The notes under the pieces were generated by a model. It searched no databases. It was not told the DNA's origin and saw nothing but the letters and a program-made list of their open reading frames with translations. This document shows, piece after piece, positions 55,678 to 64,000 of a stretch of 64,000 nt of DNA. Location: contig JABAKD010000016.1 in assembly GCA_012845835.1 (NCBI GenBank), positions 6,541,919-6,605,918 of the forward strand, given 5' to 3'. A program made the position numbers and the translations under genes. The DNA is from Undaria pinnatifida. Lineage: Eukaryota; Sar; Phaeophyceae; Laminariales; Alariaceae. Position 1 is the first letter of the stretch, and each line of letters opens with the position of its first letter.

Positions 55678-57279
55678 ATGATATTGTGTCACTCGGCGTG
55701 GCCGGGAGGAAGCCGATCTCCCCACCCGGCGGAGCTGGCTAGAGGGATATCCATGGACGGACATGAGGGAAGGTGGGGGGCGGTGAGAGGTGCCCTGCAG
55801 TTCGCCACCCGCGTTCAGCGGCACATCTCCGGGCTGGAGTCAGACAGCTACGTGACGACTGGGATTTACGGTACGTTCGAGCTCATGTTACATGCACACG
55901 GAAGGAGCTCAACCTCCTCGTTCTTGCTATGCTCCCTATTTTGCGATGCGCTGGACCTGCCTCAAGGGGCATACCTCAATTTTCCCCGACCGAGGGAATG
56001 GGAAACGGCGGCAGGTCGATACCGTACGCTGTTCGCTGCGTATGCCATCCAACCACAGGATATCTTACTCCGACTCCAAAATCAGATAATCTACATCGCA
56101 CCTCACGTCCAACAATATCTAGTAGGCCTCGACCCCAAATGCGAAGAGCTACTAACGAGGTGGACCCTCGGGGTCCGAAGCGCGTTGGAAGCGGGTGATG
56201 CCCTTCCTTCCTTCTCAACAGCGATGGCAGCGACGCCGGAGAAAACGGACCGAACGCTGGAGAACGACCCTTCTCACACGGGACCAACTGAACAAGAAGG
56301 CACTGCTAGGAGTGCAGCAGAGAGGCGTCATGCCGCGGGAAGCAGGGGTGCATCTCCCTGCGCCTACTGCGGGCGGGCACTAGAGGAGCCTACTGGGGAT
56401 TCGGCGGTGGACTCTCTATGGGCACTTATTCCTTGTCCCCACGGAGAGCAAGTACATGCCCGCTGCATGCTAGACCGTGCGGAACGCCTCGCGAGTGGGC
56501 ATGCAGACCCACAACCATGCGTCGCGTGTCGTTCGGAATGGCCGGCAAGAAATCGGCCTCTTCATCCGGCTGAGCGGGCTGAGGACTTTCCAAGGCCACG
56601 CCCGGGGGAAAGGTGGCCGGCAGTAGCGGGAGCCCAGCAGTTCGCCGAACTCTTGGAGGAGGACGGCCCCCGGTTGGACCCAGCTAGTTACGTCACGACT
56701 GGTTCCCACGACACTTTTGAGGAAATGGTGAGGACCCATGGGAGTAGCCCAACCTCCTCGTTCCTGTTGTGCTCCCTGTTCGGCGATGCTCTTGGCCTGC
56801 CCCAAGGCGCCTACCTTGACTTCCACCGACCGAGGGAATGGAGAGCGGCGGCCGGTCACTACCGTGAGATCTTCGCCGCGTACGGCATCTGCCCGCAGGA
56901 TACTGTACTCCGACTCCCGAACCGAAGGATCTACATCCTGCCTCATGTCCAAGAGTTCTTGGCGGGCCTCGACTCGACGTGGGAGGACCGCCTAACGAGG
57001 TGGACCCTCGGGGTGCGAAATGCGTTAGAAGAGGGGAAGGCGCTTCCTCCGTTCCCGACGGCAGCGTGGACCGTCGGGTCCCAAAACGGGTTTGAGGCAG
57101 GGTACGAGCTGCCTCCCTCCCCGACGGCAGCGGACGTAACATCGGAAGGAACAGACCCGGTGCTGGAGAGTGACTCATCAGCAGTGGGAGTAACACAACC
57201 GGAAGGAGCAGCCCCGGCGTCTGAAGGTGACTCGAGGGTAAGGGGGCAGGCGGAGCGGGAGGCGCCGCTTCTTATGTAA
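55678..57279 (+). CDS. Retrotransposon ORF1: tandem unknown domains with RING-H2-like finger
   Basis: Open for 533 codons. A domain of about 140 residues occurs twice (about 40-180 and 318-460). Landmarks in both copies are SYVTTG, TSSFLLCSLF, LPQGAYL, PREW, LTRWTLGVR; I do not recognise its fold. Between the copies, residues 227-285 hold CAYC, then CPHGEQVHARC, then CVAC: a C-x2-C, C-x-H-x4-H-x2-C, C-x2-C arrangement close to RING-H2. The first residues (LCHSAWP) align with what follows the last cysteines of that finger (CRSEWP), so the frame is the truncated remainder of a longer, repeated protein. The C-terminal 70 residues are low-complexity Pro/Ser/Glu/Ala. ORF1 ends at TAA 57277-57279, and ORF2 continues in the -1 frame. 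Confidence 0.8.
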   Translation: MILCHSAWPGGSRSPHPAELARGISMDGHEGRWGAVRGALQFATRVQRHISGLESDSYVTTGIYGTFELMLHAHGRSSTSSFLLCSLFCDALDLPQGAYLNFPRPREWETAAGRYRTLFAAYAIQPQDILLRLQNQIIYIAPHVQQYLVGLDPKCEELLTRWTLGVRSALEAGDALPSFSTAMAATPEKTDRTLENDPSHTGPTEQEGTARSAAERRHAAGSRGASPCAYCGRALEEPTGDSAVDSLWALIPCPHGEQVHARCMLDRAERLASGHADPQPCVACRSEWPARNRPLHPAERAEDFPRPRPGERWPAVAGAQQFAELLEEDGPRLDPASYVTTGSHDTFEEMVRTHGSSPTSSFLLCSLFGDALGLPQGAYLDFHRPREWRAAAGHYREIFAAYGICPQDTVLRLPNRRIYILPHVQEFLAGLDSTWEDRLTRWTLGVRNALEEGKALPPFPTAAWTVGSQNGFEAGYELPPSPTAADVTSEGTDPVLESDSSAVGVTQPEGAAPASEGDSRVRGQAEREAPLLM

Positions 57280-57296
57280 CCGTGGAGAACACCCTC

Positions 57297-60200
57297 ATGG
57301 CCGAACAAGGGGATGTCACGGTGGCGGGACCCTTGCCCCCCCCCCTGAGTCAGCCCAGCGCCACCCCAGCGGCGGTGAGGGGCACGGTGGAAGGAACGGG
57401 CCCGGCACGGGAGAGCGACCCTTCAGCAGCGGGCGTGGCACCACCGGAAGGTGCAACTCTAGCGTCAGAAGGTGACCCGGGCGGGAGGGAGCAGACGGAT
57501 CCAGGAGGTGCTGTACCTGTTACCACGGGAAACTCCCGAACTGCCGAAAACAGGGAGGCGATGGCGCCGGGACACTCGCGCGCGCCCCCAACACAGCCCA
57601 GCGTCACCCCAGCAACATCGAGAGCGACTGCGTCTATTTTCACTGGTGCCGTGGAGGGTGGGAGAAGCACAAGAGGCAGACGAGGTCGACCGCGCGGGTC
57701 CGGAAGAGGAACACGAGCGACGATAACTGGGAGAGGAGGCACCACGAACCGGGGGCGAATCCCTCGACATGGAAGCGGCGAGGTTCCCTCGGCCCCTGCC
57801 GAAGGAAGGGTTTGCGGTGGAGAGAGAGAAGGCGGGGACAGAGAGGGAGGAGGGTCAGCACCAGGGATCGTAACGCATCTTCGCGCTTTCATTGCAGACG
57901 ACCACAGCGGTACGAGCTGCGGGGGCTGTAGATCAACGATTGCTCGGGGACACCGAGTGGTGGGGTTGCCCTGTGGACGTCAACATGCAATGCATGCGCG
58001 GTGCATGGTGAATGCGGTCAGACGAGGCGGGGCGCAGGCGTCGTTTCTCTGCGGAGCAAGGGGATGCACAGTCCGCCATGGAAGACGGGAAGCAATAGAA
58101 GCGGCAGTTCAGGCCGACCCTGGACTACGCGTGACGGCAGCGGGACTCGGGGGGAGATCTGACGATGGCGAGGAAGAGCGCCGGGATGGCCTCTGCTATC
58201 CCTGGGACCAAAACACATTGGGAATTGCGGGACCGCTCGATGATGTCCCCCTTGAGGACCTCCAACAACGCTTCGCCACTGTTGTCAAAGTGCAGCCAAG
58301 GCTGGCTACTGCCCACGCCAAGCTTATCACCCATGTGCTTGGCCTCCTCAATCACGCCTTGGGAGAGCATCGTCAATCCACACAATCGGAGACGCCGCAA
58401 TCACTGCTGAGGTCAATCAAGTTGTGGTACATCCTCCCAGCTCTACTACACTCGCAGGATGGCCGAATGAAACGGCGTGAGAGGTTTGCGTCTGCCGAAC
58501 GCGGTGACCTCACCTTCTTGCTCCCGTGGTTAATGGAGTACACCCGTCGAACATCTTCGAGGCAAATCGGCCAAGCCCGCGAAGAGACGGACGCTGATAT
58601 GTTTAAGAGGGCATCATCAGCATGCCGCCATCGAGGGGGGGTGACTGTGGCAGCGCGCAGCCTCCTCGCGGAACCGCGCGCGCCGGGGAACGAGGAAACG
58701 TGGGAGCGCGTAAAAGCAAAGTTCCCGGAGGAGAACCAGGCTTGCGTTCCCGAAGCTGCAGCGGCAGCGGTGGCAACAAGTTCCACCGACCAGGAGGAAG
58801 GTAGTATACCCAACTGGCGCCCGGAGGAAGAGTTCGACCCACAGGTGGCCCTCGAGATCATCAATTCTCGCAACGCCTTATCAGGCGCGGGAAGCGACGG
58901 TCTGCGATTCTCGCACTTGCAGTCAATAATCAGGACTGGGTTTGGGCGCGAAAAATTCGGAGCTGGCATTGAAGCCTTCTGGAGAAGAATTATCGATGAT
59001 CCAAACGCCTTCCCGCCTGAATTCTGGCAGCTCTTCTTGCAATCCAACCTCATTGCCCTGGGTGAAAAATGCCGCCCCGTGTGCGTGGGGATGACGTGGA
59101 GGCGGCTTATTGCGGCCGGAACCATGCGGCAGTGGCGACCACGGCTGGAGGAGGCCAACCTCGAAGCGAGACAGTTTGGAGTCGGAGTACGAGTGGGGGT
59201 GGGACAGGTAGCGCTACGCGCAAGAATACATCACGAGGCAAAAAACTGGCTAATCCTCACCGATTGCTCCAACGCATTCAACACAGTGAAGCGGACTGCT
59301 ATGCTAGCAGAGGCAGCCACTTGCGTGCCGGTGCTTACACCGTTCGTGGCAAAATGTTACGGCGAGATGTCTGCGCCCGTGTTTTTTCAGATGGAATCGG
59401 GAGAAAGGCGGAAGATCGGCTGCTCCAGCGGGGTACAACAAGGTGATGCCATGGGGCCGGCGTTGTTCTGCCTGCCGCCCCTGCCGGTGCTGAAGCGGGC
59501 TAGGGCGGAGCGCGAACCAAGAGATGTAGAGGCATTCGCCTGCCTAGATGATATTAGCATCGGAATGATGGAAATCACACCCGATACTGTGGAAGTGGTA
59601 CCCTTTCTCCAGCAAGAGCTGTCCAACATCAGAATTGCGATCAACCCGAGCAAAACGGCTGCCCTGCTCCCAAAGGGGCACGTACCTACGCCGGAACAAA
59701 TCGCCCTTCCTGAAGGCATTGGCGTCAGCATCGCCGAACGTGGTGGGGTTAAGGTGGTGGGGGTGCCCATCGGCACAGATGAGTACGTGAGGGAGAGCGC
59801 AATGGAGATAGTCCGAAACGGGGGAGCGGAGCAACTCGCGCGGATGTTGTCGCGCATGCCGGACAAGCAATCAGCCAACCTGATTGCCACCGGCTCTATG
59901 GTTCAACGGACCTCCTACCTTGAACGCGTGATAGACCCAGAACTATCGCTGGCTGCATGCAAAAAAGCAGATGGCAACGCCTTGTGGATGCTGGAGAAAC
60001 TGCTCGATCTCCCAGGGACAGCAGAAGAATCGTCGTTCTTCGCGGACGGGTGCCCGACAAACATGTTGACCCTGCAACCCCATCAACAGGCGCAGGCGAG
60101 CCTGTCCACGGGGGCCGGAGGGTTTGGGCTGTCGTCGGCTGAAGCCCGGAGGATGCCAGCATCCGTTGGGAGCTTGGTGGCGACGGTGCCAGAGGTGCTT

Positions 60201-60374
60201 GCTGATCTATCCGGTGCAATAAGGAACAAAGTCCGGAGGGAGATGCCCGATTCTGACCTCGTGCGGCGCATCTGGAACAGCGTCAGGGACCTGCGCGATG
60301 TGCATGGGATTTCAGAGGAGGCCATGACGAACATCGTGCCGGAAAGCTGGCGAGACAGAGCATTCCGAGCATGA
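57297..60374 (+). CDS. Retrotransposon ORF2: RING-like finger and reverse transcriptase
   Basis: RNA-dependent DNA polymerase of the element. The first ATG is at 57297; the frame is already open upstream. Numbered from 57282: about 1-205 is a Pro/Gly/Arg-rich linker. About 212-262 is a RING-H2-like finger (CGGC, then CGRQHAMHARC, then CGARGC). The RT core runs from SGAGSDGLRF (about 533) through ILTDCSNAFN (motif A, about 657), GVQQGDAMGPALF (motif B, about 716), CLDDIS (motif C, about 755) and INPSKT (motif D) to VVGVPIG (motif E). Motif C is LDD rather than the usual FADD or YADD. The frame stops at TGA 60372-60374, but the same reading frame continues with related sequence to 60851 and beyond. 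Confidence 0.85.
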   Translation: MAEQGDVTVAGPLPPPLSQPSATPAAVRGTVEGTGPARESDPSAAGVAPPEGATLASEGDPGGREQTDPGGAVPVTTGNSRTAENREAMAPGHSRAPPTQPSVTPATSRATASIFTGAVEGGRSTRGRRGRPRGSGRGTRATITGRGGTTNRGRIPRHGSGEVPSAPAEGRVCGGEREGGDREGGGSAPGIVTHLRAFIADDHSGTSCGGCRSTIARGHRVVGLPCGRQHAMHARCMVNAVRRGGAQASFLCGARGCTVRHGRREAIEAAVQADPGLRVTAAGLGGRSDDGEEERRDGLCYPWDQNTLGIAGPLDDVPLEDLQQRFATVVKVQPRLATAHAKLITHVLGLLNHALGEHRQSTQSETPQSLLRSIKLWYILPALLHSQDGRMKRRERFASAERGDLTFLLPWLMEYTRRTSSRQIGQAREETDADMFKRASSACRHRGGVTVAARSLLAEPRAPGNEETWERVKAKFPEENQACVPEAAAAAVATSSTDQEEGSIPNWRPEEEFDPQVALEIINSRNALSGAGSDGLRFSHLQSIIRTGFGREKFGAGIEAFWRRIIDDPNAFPPEFWQLFLQSNLIALGEKCRPVCVGMTWRRLIAAGTMRQWRPRLEEANLEARQFGVGVRVGVGQVALRARIHHEAKNWLILTDCSNAFNTVKRTAMLAEAATCVPVLTPFVAKCYGEMSAPVFFQMESGERRKIGCSSGVQQGDAMGPALFCLPPLPVLKRARAEREPRDVEAFACLDDISIGMMEITPDTVEVVPFLQQELSNIRIAINPSKTAALLPKGHVPTPEQIALPEGIGVSIAERGGVKVVGVPIGTDEYVRESAMEIVRNGGAEQLARMLSRMPDKQSANLIATGSMVQRTSYLERVIDPELSLAACKKADGNALWMLEKLLDLPGTAEESSFFADGCPTNMLTLQPHQQAQASLSTGAGGFGLSSAEARRMPASVGSLVATVPEVLADLSGAIRNKVRREMPDSDLVRRIWNSVRDLRDVHGISEEAMTNIVPESWRDRAFRA

Positions 60375-61432
60375 GAGCATGATGTCTCAGGACAATCAAT
60401 TGCAGACGTGTTGCCTGCACACGACGCCGAAACTATCAGCTCCAGCGAAGCGCAGCATAGACTGGGTAAACTGGTAAACCGAGTACGTTATGACAGGTAC
60501 GTCTCTTCGCTGGACCAGCTCCCCGAGCCGAGGCCCCAGCGAGACACAAGCGAATCTCAAGGCGAGAAGGAGACACGAGATTTGGCCAGGGCCCGGCAAC
60601 GGAGTCAATCGGGATCAGGGGCTACCGCCTTCCTAAGAGCGAGGCCTGTAGACTCAGCTAGAACCATACCTGCATCAGAGTTCGTGACTGCGGGGCAGAG
60701 ATTTCTGGGGATAGAGGAATTCCTGGCGGCGAGATGCCCATGCTGCGGTGAAGCGGAGGCTAATACGCGGCATGCACGACTGTGTCACCGATCGGGCGCG
60801 CAAGTGAACCAGCACCAACCTCTTGTGCACGCGCTCTCCCGCACCCTTTAGAGCATGTCCATCCGCCACCAGGTGGAAAGCGGAGCCCCGTTCCACGCAG
60901 ACAGGGATTTGCGAATGGACAACGTGATTGAGGCAGGTGGACTAAGAGATGCTACGGCACCGGAGTATCGCGACAAGTCGATACTCCTCGACGTGACGTA
61001 TGCGGACCCACAAGCAAGGGTTCACATGCGGGCAGGAAGCGCGGATCGAAACGGATCAGCGGCTTCCACTTCCGAGGCGCGCAAGCGCAACCACTACGCT
61101 CATCCGGGACAGGTGTCCTTCGACGAACGCAGCTACAACTCGCCACCCTCGCGGTGGAAAGCTTTGGGCGCCTCGGTAAAGAAGGCAGCGACCTGATAGA
61201 TCAGGTGGCGGCAAGCATCGTTGGAGGGACGGACGCATTGTCCCTAGCGCGGAAAGGCGTGTGCAAGGAGCGACTATTCCAAATCATTTCTGTGACCACT
61301 CAGGTCGCGATTACGCGCAGAGTTCATCGATATAGACTATCTCTGAGGGATCGTCAGGCCGCGAGGGGAAGGGAGGAAGAATCGGGAGGACAACGGCCAC
61401 TGGCCTGTGGTGGCAATGTTGATGAGGATTAA
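60375..61432 (+). pseudogene. Retrotransposon C-terminal zinc finger and PD-(D/E)XK endonuclease, broken
   Basis: Continues the ORF2 frame after the TGA at 60372-60374. It contains the finger CPCCGEAEANTRHARLC (about 60735-60785) that precedes the nuclease in restriction-like-endonuclease LINEs. After a second in-frame stop (TAG 60849-60851) come RMDNVIEAGG and KSILLDVTYADP, which fit the D...(D/E)xK-type core. Near 61137 the frame moves by one base; the third part (VESFGRLGKEGSDLIDQVA to VTTQVAITRRVHRYRLSLR) continues in another frame to 61432. Both stops could have arisen by a single C-to-T change. This copy is therefore probably inactive. Confidence 0.75.
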
Positions 61433-61648
61433 GGCAGACTTTCAGCTAGAACATACCAGTATACAGGAAAAAATGGAAATAGTAGATAAATGGAGAAGAT
61501 GTGGGGAAAGGAAGTGGGCAAATGGTTGGCGGAAGATGCCACTGCATGATGGTGCGATCATTCGACTTCATTTAGGTACTACTGCTGCTTTATGGAAGAA
61601 TATTCGATTTACATCGGAAAGGCATCTACGCTATATTGTCGGAGGGCA

Positions 61649-62003
<355 letters not shown>

Positions 62004-62079
62004 TGATAATATACAGCTCACGCGCCCTCTATGCAACTCGCTGAACTCCTTTTTTTGGGCTTCGCGCTTGTGGAGCAAT

Positions 62080-62260
62080 CAAATCCACCCAAAGTAAAAA
62101 TACCAACACTTACCATTATAGTGGACCAAAAATACGAACCTCCAAATAAAAACTCATCTATATTGTATATTACTAAGTACCAACAACGCAGCTTGCAAAG
62201 ATGAGTATTGACCTAAAATTCGTCGAACTCACGGCTGACGTCCTTGAAATTTGTTTATAA
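62080..62260 (+). mobile_element. Small mobile unit (about 181 bp) inserted in repeat B, with AAT duplication
   Basis: Repeat B is interrupted here. Its left half ends GGGCTTCGCGCTTGTGGAGCAAT (62079) and its right half resumes AATGTCTTTCTGG (62261), with AAT on both sides. The intact order is seen at 47205-47240. The insert holds core repeat A and matches 24848-25025 inverted. Confidence 0.7.
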
Positions 62261-62299
62261 AATGTCTTTCTGGTCAATAAAAACCCGACGTGCTCTGTC

Positions 62300-63345
62300 C
62301 CGTCATATATTGCATCACGCGTATAGCAAGCCCCTACATATATGCGTAATACGCACGAACGATCGGAATATCACACACACACGCTTGGCAAAAAAAAATT
62401 GCAAAGATGAGTTTCGACCAAATCTTCGATCTCACAGCTGGAGTGTATTTTTATATTATATGTGACCTAAGCCTCTTGAAAATCCTCCCCCCCCCCCCCC
62501 CCCCCGCTTTTTTTTTCTTTTCCCGCTCCCTCTTGCTCAAACTCCCCACCTAACATGGAAATCTGCCAGACAGAGTAATAAACACTTCCAAGCACTTGAT
62601 ATCACCTCATTATCTTTCTAGAGCCATCAATGCCGCTGCTGCAATTCACCCCCCCACCCCCCCCCCCTCAAACGCCCCCTCCTTCCCCACCACCCGCACC
62701 ATCGCCTAGACCTAGCACCACGCGTATAGCAAACCCCTACATCTATGCGACCTAAAGATGTTGTTTACAAAACCCTTTCGCCCCCTCTCCCACCCCTCCC
62801 CCTCCCCCCCCCCCCCCCCCCCGCCCCCCCCTTCCCCTCGAACGCTCCACCCTCTCCTCACTGGTTGTACGACTTACAGGATATACATGATAAACTGGTG
62901 CATTCTTTCCAAAACCGTCAGATTTATTCCCTTGAAGGATTTATGGTTTCCACGCACATATTGAGCTGCCCCGCCCGTCCCGACCCCCCCCCCCAAGCTC
63001 CCTCTTGATCAAACCCAGGCCCCCACGTCCTTCAAAGCTCGGCCCTCCCCTCACCGGTTACACGACTTACAGGATTCACTTGATAAATTGATACATTTCC
63101 TTCCACAGCTGTCAGATTTTTTCCCCCTCAGAAACGGGTTTTATAGTTTCCGCGCACAGACTGACTAACATCACCCTGTTGACCCTGATAGCTACACGGC
63201 AGTTGCAAGGGGTGTCGCCGACCTATATCCTTAATGAGGACACACAGCCCGTAATACGCGCGAGCGGAGTATCACACACAGCTTGCAAAGATGAGTTTCG
63301 ACGAAATCTTCGATCTCACAGCTGGAGTGTATCTTTAATTTTATA
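62300..63345 (+). repeat. Right arm of the large inverted duplication
   Basis: Mirror of 53460-54250: CCACGCGTATAGCAA-type blocks at 62317 and 62719, the CACTTGATATCACCTCATTATC block at 62594, GAAACGGGTTTTATAGTTTCC at 63132, and core repeat A at 62398 and 63285 (GCAAAGATGAGTTTCGAC). C runs at 62488-62506 and 62800-62830 mirror G runs on the left arm. Confidence 0.75.
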
Positions 63346-63407
63346 CCTGGTAGTATTGTAGGGATGCAAGATGCGAGGGTCCATGGTCGTTGGGAGGACT
63401 ACGGCCA

Positions 63408-63858
63408 TGTGTTAAGGTATTAATGGGGTATTAGCCCGTTTGACCACTTGCAAAAGGTTAACCAATAGCTTACCCAAACTAAGCCTTATAACACATGCGT
63501 GATGTGACTACACCTCCCCGGCTAGTGAGGGGGCAAAATGCAATGTAACCGGTAAAGAAAGTTGTTTGGGAAAAAAATCGCAAAAAGCAACCGTACCCAT
63601 TATATTTTGTAAAAAATATTTCAAGGACGTCAGCCGTGAGTTCGACGAGTTTCAGGTCAATACTCATCTTTGCAAGCTGCGTTGTTGGTACTTCATTGTT
63701 GCGACTCCGATGCGATTTAATTGGATTAATCAGCTGCGATTCACCGTCAGCCGCCACCGTCCGTCGTCGCAGTGTTATATGGCTTTGTTTGGGTAAGCTA
63801 TTGGTTAACCTTTTGCAAGTGGTCAAACGGACTAATCCCCCATTAATACCTTAACACA
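63408..63858 (+). mobile_element. Probable LTR (451 bp) with inverted termini
   Basis: Begins TGTGTTAAGGTATTAATGGGG and ends CCCCCATTAATACCTTAACACA: the TG...CA signature. The first and last 86 bp or so are inverted copies of each other, unusual for an LTR and also compatible with a MITE. The next base starts a primer-binding-site match, which favours an LTR. Core repeat A lies inside (63620-63690, minus). Confidence 0.6.
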
Positions 63859-63876
63859 TGGCGTCGTCGGCAGGGA
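63859..63876 (+). promoter_or_regulatory. Primer-binding site of an LTR retrotransposon
   Basis: TGGCGTCGTCGGCAGGGA directly follows the LTR's terminal CA. It is complementary to a tRNA 3' end of the form TCCCTGCCGACGACGCCA, which carries the CCA terminus. Confidence 0.6.
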
Positions 63877-63888
63877 AGAAAGAAAAAA

Positions 63889-64000
63889 ATGGAAAGAACC
63901 ACCCCAAAACCCGACGAAGACTCTCAGGACACTACGACCAACCCAAAGACCAAAGCTCAAACCTCATCACTCCAAAAAATGAAGAACTATCGAGGACCGG
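63889..64000 (+). CDS. Start of a probable gag open frame, cut by the window end
   Basis: From the ATG at 63889 the frame is open to the end of the window (37 codons). It is hydrophilic, rich in Thr, Lys, Pro and Asp (MERTTPKPDEDSQDTTTNPK), as is common at the N-terminus of Gag. An overlapping frame starting at 63858 is also open, so the true start is uncertain. Confidence 0.4.
   Translation, partial: MERTTPKPDEDSQDTTTNPKTKAQTSSLQKMKNYRGP

Overview
The window is eukaryotic nuclear DNA. Every conserved gene is cut into short exons (46 to 273 bp) by introns that run from about 0.2 to 5.9 kb, and most of the rest is transposon and satellite sequence. I found no operons, Shine-Dalgarno sites, CRISPR arrays, rRNA genes or intact tRNA genes. 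The gene style, the repeat load and the pseudouridine synthase suggest a large-genome protist, most likely a stramenopile (ochrophyte or brown-alga type). That assignment is inference.

Four host genes lie in two head-to-head pairs. Pair 1: a USP-family deubiquitinase (minus, exons 4879 to 993, running off the left edge) and an RluA-family RNA pseudouridine synthase (plus, 5279-17668, 8 exons, 357 aa) share a 399-bp promoter interval. Pair 2: the 26S proteasome ATPase RPT5 (minus, 33789 to 19538, 11 exons, 447 aa) and the geranylgeranyltransferase-I beta subunit (plus, 34155-49222, 9 exons, 382 aa) share a 365-bp interval. The pseudouridine synthase and RPT5 genes converge on 17669-19537. I rebuilt each gene by hand from conserved protein motifs and splice signals. 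The phases agree at every junction joined. The three complete models give uninterrupted frames of the usual family length.

The introns hold mobile elements: a 1.1-kb Mutator-like element with a 9-bp target duplication, two hAT-like elements packed with GGGTC repeats, a 2-kb foldback palindrome, a 0.7-kb inverted-repeat element whose insertion can be compared with an unoccupied paralogous site, poly(A)-tailed tRNA-derived SINEs, two decayed LINE fragments and many minisatellites.

From 49223 to the right end there are no recognised host genes. This part holds tandem repeats, SINEs and a large inverted duplication (53460-54250 against 62300-63345). The duplication encloses a 6.3-kb non-LTR retrotransposon (55678-62003) that encodes duplicated domains with RING-like fingers, an unusual LDD reverse transcriptase and a 3' restriction-like endonuclease, and ends in a roughly 355-bp (TAA)n tail. 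The last 600 bp look like an LTR with primer-binding site and the start of gag.

The best candidates for something undescribed are this RING-finger retrotransposon, the TACCWGGTA palindrome that is about 30-fold over-represented, and a dispersed conserved core present in at least ten copies.
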